Shown here in pieces: positions 23,091-33,955 of a DNA stretch of 64,000 bases. Source of the stretch: Pomacea canaliculata (taxonomy: Eukaryota > Mollusca > Gastropoda > Architaenioglossa > Ampullariidae); NCBI RefSeq assembly GCF_003073045.1, contig NC_037595.1, positions 11,400,074 through 11,464,073 of the forward strand. Reading direction: 5' to 3'. A model generated the notes under the pieces. That model did not search any database, was not told the DNA's origin, and worked only from the letters and a program-made list of their open reading frames with translations. Each line of letters starts with the position of its first letter. Position 1 is the stretch's first letter. Both the position numbers and the translations under genes were made by a program.

Positions 23091-24924
23091 ACCAATTTCT
23101 ACGTGGACTTTGATGACAATTGTTAAGTTACTCTAAAGTAAATATAACATCTGTATTTGAACTATCCATGCAGATATGCTGTACACATACATATTTTATT
23201 TATGCTTGCTTTACACATTTATGTAACAGTGATGTTTCCGAAGAAATAGGCTTTGCATATTTACGTTCAAATGCCTATAAAGTGTATGAGTTTTTTTCGG
23301 CAGATGGCCTTATTCCATGTTGTTGAGATTTTGGAAGAAGCCAAAGAAGGTTTAAAGGGGTTAGTAGCTGTAATTCCAGACAGCTGGCTGGGACGATTTA
23401 AAGATTCCACTGGTCGCAATTACTTGTGCAACTGGCCACCAAAATCTGTTAAAGCAGAATCTGAGAGAGACTTAAAGAAATGTTGGAGGTGGAGAGTGAT
23501 GACACAAATACTCCTACTGCATCATAAAGGACACGGATAACTCCAATTAGATTTCGGTCTGTTTTTATTTTCTCTACCATATGTTGCCATACTCTTTGCC
23601 GCCAGTTGTGAGCCCTAGGGTATCTGAAAGTAGAAGCTTTCAGCAAATTAGCAGCATTTCACCTCTCCCTTCACGGTTCCAACACCCTTTGTCTGCAAGC
23701 ACAGGGACCCACAACTCCTTGGAAGGTAATTTAAAGTCATTTTGTTTATAATCATTTTAACATTTTGTTTGTTTTTACCTTCTACCAAGTATTTTGGACA
23801 GTGTTTTTGTGAAATATAACCAGAAGGGCAAAATCCCAGGCTTCTGTTGCCATAGTGAAACAAAATGAAATAAATATGGTTCACTATTTTACATGTTTTT
23901 TGCTCTTGCGTTCGTTGGTTCCAGGTACATTAAAGCAAGCTCTACAACATATAATGTCTTCTCTGGAAGAGCTGAAAACCGACATGAAAGATGTAAAAAA
24001 TAGGTTTGCACAGAGGGAGTGCCAACCCCAAGAAAAGGAAAATACATGTGGGGAGCTGCCAGTGCCACTTTACATATCTATATAATCTGCTTGTAGCTTT
24101 CTTTATTTCACTTTATATTCTGGATTTTAAGGTCAGTGACCTATAATTAAGTGATTATTTTTATGCAGACCTCATATTCTTATATTTGTTCTATTTTTAG
24201 ATGCTGCAAGAAAAATGTGCCCTGCAGCTACAGAAGTAGAAGTGCAGGCATTGATCGCAAGCTGGCTAACTGGTGCACGAGATCGAGACAACGGAAGACG
24301 AGAAAGGGCACCCGAGCACAGACGATTAAAATCATTATTAAATAGTTCTGGGGAGGGGAATGCCTTGGGGGACATGTAAAGGTGTACATTTGTCTGTAAA
24401 ATTCTTGCACATAAACTGTCAATTTAAAAAAAAATTGCATACATTTAATTATAAAAGCTTAATATAATCTTAAAATTATCTGAGTATGCTAATCTGACCT
24501 CTAGAGGTGGGAAATATTTGAATGTCTTTCTCGTATCTAGATCGAAGTTCTCGAGGCTGTACTGGGTCGTCTGGAGTGTGACACGCTAGAGTTATCCCGA
24601 CAGAAACAGGAAATGACGTCAAACGTGACGTCACGATACAAAGCTTTGGTGAGGTGGGCGACTCGCGTACGTGAAGAGGGGATGGATGAGATGGAGTGCG
24701 TGCAGCGTGCAGCACTGAAGGAGATGGAGGCCGAGAGGATTGTGGCGAGAGACACCAAACAGCTGCTGTCTCGCCTCGTGACGCGTGAGGCGCGCTGCTG
24801 CACGACGATGCGCTCATTCAATACGTCAACGGGGGAACAAGGAGGGTCACCTGCAGGTCAGACGACAAAGCCGTGCAGCTAGACCAGGTACGAGACTTCG
24901 TGGGGAGACAGGAAGGACAGGACC
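23091..24924 (+). pseudogene. TRIM-C1q pseudogene, copy D
   Basis: An intact CTATTTCAG acceptor leads into only 28 bases of exon 2 (ACCAATTTCTACGTGGAC...), then unrelated DNA begins. Homology returns at about 24466 with the end of intron 2 (B-like, GGGAAATATTTGAATGTCTTT). It continues with exon 3 from 24541 (coiled coil, MECVQRAALKEME retained). Exon 3 loses roughly 70 bases after LLSRLVTRE, which shifts the frame to a stop, and the homology ends near 24924. The RING, both B-boxes and C1q are absent. The copy cannot make a TRIM-C1q protein. Confidence 0.8.
23262..24376 (+). pseudogene. Broken gene fragment inserted into copy D (DUF4806-like start, tentative)
   Basis: The sequence replacing most of exon 2 of copy D holds its own decayed exon series. 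The first (about 23290-23500) reads FHVVEILEEAKEGL, later VIPDSWLGRF and LCNWPP, the style of the N-terminal region of DUF4806-type animal proteins (short VVEF, PxxW, CxWPP motifs). A frameshift and stop follow near 23500. Next come an exon-like piece ending GAAG/GTAATT at about 23728, one opening after TTCCAG at about 23926 (ALQHIMSSLEELKTDMKDV, helical), and one opening after TTTTTAG at about 24201 (TEVEVQALIASWLTGARDRD). Family assignment is from memory of the motif style only. It may be a captured or transposon-borne gene. Confidence 0.35.
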
Positions 24925-25101
24925 CTGTAATTCATCCAATTCTTAGTAATTGGCAAGGCTCCCGCCGACACCGCTCTGTGGACCGACAAGGTGTGCAAGC
25001 CACCACACCACTACAAGGTACGTTGCACCAATTGGTGGTGGACCACCGTTAATATATAAATAAAATCATTGATGTCTAAGTAAAGACAAAACCGCATTAA
25101 C

Positions 25102-26676
25102 AAACTAAATATCCAAACGACCAGCTTTCGCATATGTATCTATTACATTTGAGTGCTGTTTACTCAAGTACAGGCAGTAAGCAGCGGTCTCTATCATTGT
25201 ATCAGACACTTCAGTTCTATTCAACAGCTTCAAACCTGTGGACATTAGAAGAGTTCCCAAAATCTGCACCTAAGGTTCGGATGATGTCCAGAGACGTTCA
25301 CGCACATCTACACTTCCATGAATAATCGTCCTCGAAACTTCGTAAGCTGTAGCCACTGGGGTTGACGAGGTCAGTACTCCAGGCTGACGTTGAACGTATC
25401 CCTGTCCCAGAATACACTTTCCAACTTCCGAACAGTAGATGCTGACTGGGCAGACACACCTGACTGCTGACGATACAACTTCAATAACCAGGAACAGCGG
25501 GTGTTGACTGGGCAGATACACCTAGCTGCTGACGTTCCTCTTCCAATCGTCTTCCTTCTTTCGATAATTCCTTCTCCTCCTAGGTAATTCCTCTTCCAGG
25601 TAATTCCTGAAATGTTTACTTTTGTAATGAATATTCGTATTGAGCTTTATCGCTATTACAACAACAACAACTCTTTCATCATCATCACTTCTAACCAAAT
25701 ATTACATCATTTCACACCATTCTTTCGCGGAAAGGGAGATAGCCAAAGCAAGTAAAACAACTTATCCCATACCTTGACTAGGCAAGGAATTAATCCGATT
25801 CCAAGATCTCTTCTACTCAAAATTCGCTGCCGTCTCTCCACTTCGAATACTTGCGTGGAAATGACCAAACTAAATATTTTCCCCATACACCTGGGGTTCA
25901 GTGAACCTTTCGCTCGTTCATGCACGTTTTCTCTAACGTCCTCACTTCCAATCATTCCATCTAGTGCACGGGTAAGGGCGAGAATCACTGCCTACCAACA
26001 GACAGAGGTGTAAACCCCCACCCCAACCCCCACCCGTTCCTAACAGCACATTCGTCCAAACACGTGACGCACCGCTTGATGTTGTTACTCCTAGCGGATC
26101 TCAAACTCTCTGTTACTTTGTACAGCGTTCAGTTTTACTTGATAACTATCACTTGATTGATTTGCATTGAAAACAAGTACATACTGTTTACATACAACGA
26201 GTAACGAGAGTGTTATTATGCTGAATAATAATTTCTGTAATCGGAGATCAAATCGACTAAGCTATATAGTCCAATTGACTCGGGCTGTGACCAATGGATA
26301 AATGGTCAAATGATAGATGGGGAGCCTGCTGGCTCCATACAGAGTCCCAGTGTCAAAAGAACGGCCCGGTGGCGCAACGGTTAGCGCCTGTCACCAATAC
26401 AGTGAAGGTTGGCTGCCCTGAGTTCATTTCTCGTCTCGGGCATGCTGTTCTTTCTCTGCACGTGGCATCTGTTCACAGGGCTGGCTGCTTGCCGTAATAT
26501 AGCCTTAGTTGCTGGCACGGCGTAAAACACCAATTCCCCCCCCCCCCCAGTGTCAAAAGAACCAACTAATCAGTCAACCAGGGATTCCACGACATCCTAT
26601 AAACACGGACGGGACAGCACAGACAGCGGCTCACGTGCTCTAGCCCGGATGTCAACAAATCACGTGCAGTCCGCAG
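25102..26676 (+). repeat. Duplicated block X, right copy, carrying a SINE
   Basis: Direct paralogue of 14697-16006. The two are similar across about 1.3 kb. This copy additionally contains a 183-bp tRNA-like SINE plus its target duplication (26346-26562). It is otherwise non-coding, and the frames open in one copy are interrupted in the other. Confidence 0.65.
26363..26545 (+). mobile_element. tRNA-derived SINE with a 17-bp target-site duplication
   Basis: The element opens GGCCCGGTGGCGCAACGGTT, which fits an RNA polymerase III A box (TGGCnnAACGG). A B-box-like GAGTTCATTTCTC follows about 45 bases later. It ends GGCACGGCGTAAAACACC followed by a run of Cs instead of a poly(A) tail. CCCAGTGTCAAAAGAAC flanks it on both sides (26346-26362 and 26546-26562). 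The paralogous block at 15883-15900 has that motif only once, which is an empty site. Transcription would be from the internal promoter, and mobilisation would depend on a LINE partner. Confidence 0.85.
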
Positions 26677-26819
26677 TCAACAAATCAAGTGCAGAGGCTC
26701 ATGAACCACACCTTCCACGGACATATTTTTTCTTTGCTATTGTACAGTTACTGTTAATCTATTCATGTGAGTAAAACGCGAGACAGAGAAATTGTATGCT
26801 TTGCGCATGCATGTGTGTG

Positions 26820-27030
26820 CGTTTGTTTGTGTGTGTGTGCGTGCGTTTATATCCAGTTTAATTGACATGTAAGACGAGAGGCCTTTGCAATTAAGAATTA
26901 GGATTTAGATTGTTCCTTTTATTCCATGATATAGTATAATTTCCTTGACTGACGATGGGTTTGTGTAATAGTATGTGTGCCTGTGTGTGTTCATGTGTGT
27001 GTGTGTGTTCATGTGTATGTGTGTCCATTG
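26820..27030. repeat. TG-rich simple repeats
   Basis: Interrupted GTGTGT runs at 26815-26850 and 26975-27025 in non-coding DNA. No gene is visible in the surrounding 26700-27480 stretch. Confidence 0.6.
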
Positions 27031-27500
27031 TAGTTCACTTTTAAGGTAAGTGTGTTTAGACCTTTGTGATTAGGATTTCGCATCGACAACTTCCCGCACA
27101 AAACGATACAAAAATGGCGGGAGTGGTAGCAAACTGCAAATAAGTTTTTAATCATTGATTGGTTTGAAGGGGCAACAAAGTGCTTATCCTTTACGTGGTT
27201 AATATAATATCGTTAAAAAACTTACAAAATGATCTCTAAAACGGAAATGAATAAGATGCTTTAACTTTGCCATGGTAGTAGGTCTGTGTCGACCTCTTCC
27301 TGCACTAATGGCGGAAGAGGCGGCCTCATGGCATCTGGAACTATCCAATACGAGTTTTAAACATAAGGAGCAGCAAAATGCTGATGCGTATATGTGGTTG
27401 CAAAAAGAATAGTTAAATGTTCACCGTTCCGGATGCGATTCACTTTACCTAATACAAGCAACAGCTTATAGGATAGTAGGAGATTGATTTCTATTACAAT

Positions 27501-27545
27501 ATGGCTACTTGGAGACATGACAAACTGGGAGAGGTCCGATTGTAC
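27501..27545 (+). pseudogene. Relic of TRIM-C1q exon 1 (5' end only)
   Basis: The first 14 codons read MATWRHDKLGEVRL, closely matching the start of copy B (MATGRHDKRGSDLRL). The bases just upstream (TTTCTATTACAAT) resemble the copy B 5' flank (TTTCAATTACTAC). Homology ends before the first RING cysteine, and stops follow. It is a deletion remnant of another array member about 1 kb upstream of copy E. Confidence 0.6.
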
Positions 27546-28522
27546 ATCTTTATGCTTATACTGCACTGGATATTTCTAAGCAGATGGCGATAAGAACCGA
27601 AAGTACAGCCTTCGTCTTGGTTAACCTGGCGACAGGGGCAGGAACTCTCAGCTACTCTACAGCACGCGCACACGTTACTGTATTTTTGCTCTGTGCTTTA
27701 TTAATCTAAGAATTTAGCCGTGTAAGAATTTGTTTTCTGTAAATTGTACATCAAACGTTTTAATATAGTTCATGTAAATAATGTACAACAGTTTGAGTAG
27801 AGGTATGGAAGATTGTACTCTTGTTTCGAAACTAGTCTGTTGCAGACGATTTATTTCGCGACGTTCATCGTTTGTTTAATAACAGAGAGGATCTGCAAGG
27901 GTGGTAAACAAGATTTAGGAAAATGTTAACTTGAGCGTGGTACGTTAGATCATCAGCTTTCTATGCAGTTTTAAGGCTTACTTTCTGCCTTGGCTACTTG
28001 CATCCTGCTGATACATTGCTGCTACTCGCTTTTGTTGATTGTTGCTTACTTCTCGATCCATTTGCTTGCTAAAGTTCACTGACAACACACATAGAGGAGA
28101 CATTTTAGAATCATCGCGTCGTGAGAAACTCTTATCAGGTGCACACCACTGAACAAGGCGGTAAATATTTTCTTTTCTGTGACAACAAAAACATTTTGAT
28201 TTTGTGTCAAAGTTTGTCATCGCTTGTTGTTTTCAGATTTCAACATTTTAAAATATATTTTGCATCCCATAGCAGGCCCTTCGTAGATCTATTTTTAGAC
28301 TGACTCTTTGCCTCGAACTAGTTTGGTTGCTCTAGTTACGATGGCAGACGACACGAGAAGGGGGCGCTGACGATGAAAGAATGAGTAGATCTGAAGCCTC
28401 CGTCGGTACAGTATCTCCAGGGAAGCCAAACGACAGGGACGGAAAGCCTTTATTCATACAGTATTTTCAGGTGAGCCAAACTTGACGACAGGGAAGAAAA
28501 TTGGAAAGGTTTTCAATCCAAA

Positions 28523-31500
28523 ATGGCGACTGGACGACATTACAGCTCAGACTTGCGTTTGTCCTGCAGTCTGTGCATGGAGTCCTATCGTGGTCGCACT
28601 CCCAAGCTGCTGCCTTGTTTTCACACTTTCTGTCTGCCGTGTCTGGAGAAATCGTCGTCACCGCAACGTCCAAGAAATCGGCTTCACACGCAGACGACAG
28701 TCCAGTCAAAGAAATGAAAGAAACATGCGAAGAGGACAAGCAGAGCGAAGATGATTCTGAGGAGAAAACGACAAAACCTGAGCAAGAGAAAGACGATGGC
28801 GATGATAATACTTATAGGAAAGGATGGAGAGGAGAAAAAGTGACATTTCAGTGTCCTACATGTCGTGTCCTTGTTCCTGTCCCTGCTGGGGGAGTGATCC
28901 AGTTTCAGGTAAGTCACAAAAGTTTTCCCTGTCGGCTTAATGCTACTTTCGGTTTCTCGTGTTTCTAGGTATTGCGCTGCTTTCACACGTTAGCAATACA
29001 ACGTACATAGGTGGTGATAAAGAAATAGTCTGAGAACCTACAACACAGTTTTCATCAATGTTCATCGAAAGATTTTCCAGGATCCTGTCCAGAAACCTTG
29101 AATCAGAATCTTGTTATGGCGAACACCCGATAGCATTTTATCAAAAGTCTACGAAGTTAAATATTTCTTTCTTCATTCATATCCCCTTGTCTCTTGGGTT
29201 CTTTCTATATATATCCTTGTAAGACTTTGTTCTCTTTGAATGACTGCTGTTTTTGAAAAAAAAAACTTATCATTTTATTGTAGAAGCCTACAAAATCTTT
29301 ACAAATCACAAAATGACACGAAATTAAAGGGACATCCCGAAGTAATTCTTAAACTGTCGTACAATGCCCACGTTTTGCCCCAATATTTTGACGGTAGGGT
29401 TTTTTATTTTTCATTTGTGAAGCAGCCTTAAGCCTGAGTAGCTGAGTAATGTATAGAGCATATCAAACTGAAGGTCCCCCAAGGGCCGCATGTGTCACAT
29501 TTGTGTTGTCACGAGTGCCGGAGGTGTGTTTGCAAAGGGCCGCATGCCTCCCACGTTGACATACCTGGTATAGAAGACTCGAGCCTACTTTCCGCTTCGC
29601 TTTAGCAATGACTGTCGATATGCACAGAAGTTAACGGGTATCATTTTCGTTTTAGCGAACTACGAGTAGCAATCTGGTGCGTTTGTCAAGTACACTGTAA
29701 ATAACAGTGCGAGCCCATTGCGTAAAGTGTAATCAATTCGTGGTATTCATTTAAATCTTGTACTTATATAGTGTACATTGTGAATATTGATTTTCTCACA
29801 GGACTAGGTGTTGATAGTATATTTCTAGGACTTGCTACCCTAACATTGCAGACAAAAATCTCTCCATTTATTTGAATCCTATTGCAGGCACTAACCTTAA
29901 CAAAAATTAAACGAAATTTAACATTGTCTTTAATGGAATTTTGCACAAAATTCTTTAAGATTAATCCTAGTTATTGTTATTGCGTTAAACACAATCAGTA
30001 AATGTGACATTTACCAATTACAAGATAATTGCTTAAAGTATCATTTCGATTTATTTATATTTTGTAACTTCCCTTACGCTGTTAACCACATCAATCATAA
30101 AATTAGGGAATAACTCCAATGCTGGCAGGTCAATAAACCGTTGCTGTCACGAAACTGTCTTTTTATTTTATTTATTTACGTTTTGAAGGCAGGGATTGTA
30201 AGAGAGTTGATACGTTGTTTGACCAAAATTGTCAAGCCTACGTCCACCTCCCCTTTCGTGTTGCCTTTACACTTTTATACACACCAACAACTGTATACTA
30301 GAAGCGGATGGGAGAATCACTGGTTAAGTATGCAAAACTGAAGGTCAACACCTACTTTTTTAAAAAGTAACTGAACATTTATAATGCATTTTTATTTTCA
30401 ACTTATAAAAGTCATATATATTGATTTACAGTCAAAGTAGTGCTTCATTTTATTATTTGACTCATAACATCATAAAGATTAGATTACTGCCCGATATGCC
30501 GGTCGGCACGAAGGGCAGCGACAAATGTCCTCCACTTTTGCCTGTCCTGGGCTAGCTTCCCCACAGTACCCCAGCTGAGGTTTAGGGTCTTCATGTCTGC
30601 CTCCACAGTTCGTCGCCAGGTGTTCTTGGGCCGGCCTCGCTTGCGTTTTCCTTCTGGCGTCCAGTGTAAGGCAGTTTTTATGATGGAGTTGCTCCCGCCT
30701 CTGATGACGTGACCAATCCAGCGCCATCGCTTCTTCATCAGGATGGTGGCCATGCTCTCCTGCCCACACTGGGTAAGTAGTTCTTCGTTGGAGATTGTCC
30801 TTGGCCAGAAGATGCCCAGGATTCTTCGCAGGCTTTTGGTGTGGAAGACTGACAGTTTGTTGAGGTCGCTGTCAGTCATTCGCCAGCATTCCGAGCCATA
30901 CAGTAGAGTGGACATGACCAGACTCTGGTAAAGTCTCAGCTTGGTATTGATGCTGTACCGTGTCGACTTCCAGATGTTGCTTAGCTACAGAAGATGCCCC
31001 TGCCTTTGCTCAGTCTGCTCTGGATGTCACGGCGTGCTCCTCCATCCTGCTTGACCACGCTGCCCAAGTAGGTGAAGCTTTCAACCATCGGCAGGTCTTC
31101 TCCCTCTACGCTGATCGGTGTTGTATTGGTGGTGTTCAGGGTCATCACTTCTGTCTTTGTCCGGCTGATGTGCAGTCCGACGTTCTGCGCAAAGGTGTTC
31201 AGGCGAGTAGTCTTCTCCTGCATGTGTCGGTGGGTGTGTGACAGCAGGGCCAGGTCGTCGGCAAAGTCTAGGTCTTCTAAGTTCGTGGAGAGTGTCCATC
31301 TTATGCCCCTTGGTTCATCTTCCGTTGTGTGGCGCATTACCCATACCCATTACATCATAAAGGCGACACGACATTTTAATATTTGATAGAGCTGTGCAGT
31401 TCCGACGATGGCTTCAATTGTTTCTATTCTAAATGCGACACCAATGCTTCCCTATAACTCTCCATGACTGTCACTTTACGAAAACATTATTTTAAAAAAG

Positions 31501-33955
31501 GAAAAAAAAATGGATGGAGAACAAGTAGATCAAGTGTACATCTCACCTATTTCAGACCAATTTCTACGTGGACTTTGATGACAAACCTGACGCCAGTCTA
31601 GACCTACCTGTAGAGTGTGACACGTGTGAGGACGGCAGCCGCGAGACAGCGACACACGAGTGCGGAGACTGTCGTCACAAGATGTGCTCACGATGCAGTC
31701 GTCTGCACGCCATGTTTGCCAAGGGCCATCGCGTGCGATCCCTTGATGCCCGTGATGTTAGCATGTCGTCTGCCCCCATAGTCGTGAAGACAAGAGAGTG
31801 CCCGAGTCACGCTGGCCAATCGCTGTGCTTCCACTGTCGTCAATGTGACGTCAGCATCTGCCTGCACTGTAAGCTGACGTCACACGAAGGTCACGCCACA
31901 GAAGATTTTATGGCGGCTGTCACACGAGCCAAAGGAGAGGTGACCAGACTTATGGTGACTGCAAACCAACAGGTCAGTCAGCTAAATAAAAACTGCTTGT
32001 TGACATTTTATTTCTTAATGGCTTTTTTTTTACCTCCACACAGGTTTAATCTTTTTGATGTTTTTGTGTCTAGATCCAAGTGCTAGAAGCTGTGCTTGGT
32101 AGTTTGGAGCGAGATTCAATGGAGTTATCCCGCCAAAAACAGGAAATGACGTCAAACGTGACTTCCAAATACGAAGCGTTGGTGGCGTGGGCGACTCGTG
32201 CACGTGACGAGGCGCTGGAGGAGATGGAGTGCGTGCAGCGTGCAGCACTGAAGGAGATGGAGGCCGAGCGGATTGTTGCGCGAGACACCAAACAGCTGCT
32301 GTCTCGACTCGCGACGCGTGCGGCCTCTTCCTGTCACACCGACGCCGACGCCGACATCGTCCTGCACAAATCGGAGCTGCAGGCGGCGCTGCTGGACGAC
32401 GACGCTCTCACCCGATACCGTCAACGGGGCAACAAGGAGGGTCACGTGACCTTCTTTAGGTGCAGGTCAGACGACAAAGCCGTGCAGCTAGACCAGGTAC
32501 GAGACTTTGTGGGCAGACAAGAGGTTCAGGACCAGGACAAACAGGACAAGATGGTGGTGATGTCAATGAGAGAACTCTCAGAAAAAGCTGTGGCGATGAC
32601 GAAGTCAATGGAGGATTTGGGGATGAGCATGACTAGAATGATAGGTAATGTAGAAGGAATATTTGAGGATTCACATTGTTGTTGGAATGTTCAAATAGTT
32701 TATGTATGATTATTCTCAGCTAAATAGGAGATATATGTACAACCAATGCCACTAACTTTTAAATGTTATGCTCCTTTCTTTTGTGGATTTAAAATTTAAT
32801 GTTCTTAAAGAAGTTATAAATATTCATACGATAACAATACTCTAAAATGTGACGTGCATGTGAATCTTTCTATAGCATATTGTGTATGACATAGGATTAA
32901 CGTTTGAAATGAAATAACTTCCATCTTGTACTTCCAATCGGTATTTTCAGTAATCTTCATATGTTGTCAAAGTGACTTTGAGATCTTAGAGAGCTTTAGC
33001 AATGACTAAGGAACTGGATAATTTGAAGATGAACACGATCACGATGTATTACAAGAGCAATTCCTTACAAGAGAAACAAATGACATAAAACAAATCCTTA
33101 TCTATGAAGGTAAAAGAATAAGCAAAAGTTATTTTTCTTTACATGTAGCCATCGATCTTTAAAATAATATACTCATTACTATAAAGACACTAAAATAAAA
33201 CAAAAAAGAAAAATATACTGGTGTATTCAAAATTATACGCATACAATGACTCAATATTATGACCATATACATTGAAACTTCAGACAAATAATGTATAGCC
33301 ATAGTCAGTCTCTATCGGTGATCTTGACGTGTTGTTATAGTGACTCACTCCAGTGAGACCAATGGTATGTCGTGATATTGATAATAATACATCTAGCTAT
33401 AAACTACTCTATACGTACTATAAACTATATACGCACAGCACAACTCACTCCTTCACGCACACACACACACACACGGATTTCTTACGGATAAAATATTTTC
33501 CACTAATTCTTTTTATCACGTTTCACTGTTGTCTTCTAACAGAGAATGCGATAAGGCCGGTGTCATTTAGAGTACGCCTGAGTACACCTGTTAATGTGAC
33601 GGCAGGAAATCCTGTGATATTCGATGTGGTCGACTTCAACGAAGGTGGAGGCTATGACACAGCCACTGGTGTCTTCACGGCCCCCGTCAATGGAACTTAT
33701 GTCTTTGTAGCCAACTTGTATGTTCAGGGAGGCAATGGTTATGGCTATTTATCTCTATCTGTGAATGATAAATTAATGAATTTTATGAATGGTTCAAACA
33801 GCGTTGGCATGATGCACGATATTGTCAGTTTAAAAACCGGCCAGAAAGTATTGCTCATGCCAAACTCGACCTACACACTAAGCCATAATGAGCAGTACAC
33901 TTTTTACACAGGTGCTTTACTGTGTGCCAGCATAAGCAGTGATACCACAAGTTAA
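28523..33955 (+). CDS. TRIM-C1q protein, copy E, with exon 1 frameshift (probably broken)
   Basis: Exons are 28523-28908, 31556-31972, 32074-32644 and 33543-33955, with good GT-AG sites and the family phases. Exon 1 starts MATGRHYSSDLRLSCSLC. Compared with copy B it lacks one C near 28650 (GAGAAATCG versus GAGAACATCG), so the frame is lost after CLPCLE. It is 386 bases long, one short of a whole number of codons. The downstream frame is otherwise intact to CPTC and the donor. Exon 2 keeps both B-boxes, exon 3 (571 bp) the coiled coil. The C1q exon is the most diverged (LYVQGGNGYGYLSLSVNDKL) and ends SISSDTTS. Either this is a recent pseudogene or the base was lost in sequencing; about 595 aa would result if the frame were continuous. 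Intron 1 holds a LINE and a hAT relic. AATAAA lies at 34729. Confidence 0.75.
29459..29568. mobile_element. Short hAT-like relic in intron 1 of copy E
   Basis: The left end (CATATCAAACTGAAGG, then AAGGGCCGCATG) and the reverse complement of the right end (CAGGTATGTCAACG, then GCATGCGGCCCTTTG) are imperfect inverted repeats. They have the GGGCCGC core seen in short hAT elements. The flanks GTATAGAG and GTATAGAA differ at one position and could be an 8-bp target duplication. No coding capacity. Confidence 0.35.
30478..31351 (-). mobile_element. 5'-truncated LINE with an 11-bp target-site duplication
   Basis: On the minus strand the element encodes the end of a reverse transcriptase. It shows the FADDLALLSH catalytic-core motif at about 31270, FTYLGSVV, then after a frameshift near 30985 TLLYGSECW, RRWRWIGHVIRGG and GKRKRGRPKNTWRR, ending shortly before 30484. 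ACATCATAAAG borders both ends (30467-30477 and 31352-31362). The paralogous sequence at about 22889 has it once, uninterrupted. The 3' UTR is almost absent, and the element ends TAATCTAAT with no poly(A). It is dead because of truncation and frameshift. The clade cannot be fixed from this tail. Confidence 0.85.

Noticed and set aside
26363-26440. Functional tRNA gene
   Set aside because: The A box fits but the B box is degenerate and no cloverleaf closes. The target duplication and 3' extension show it is a SINE.
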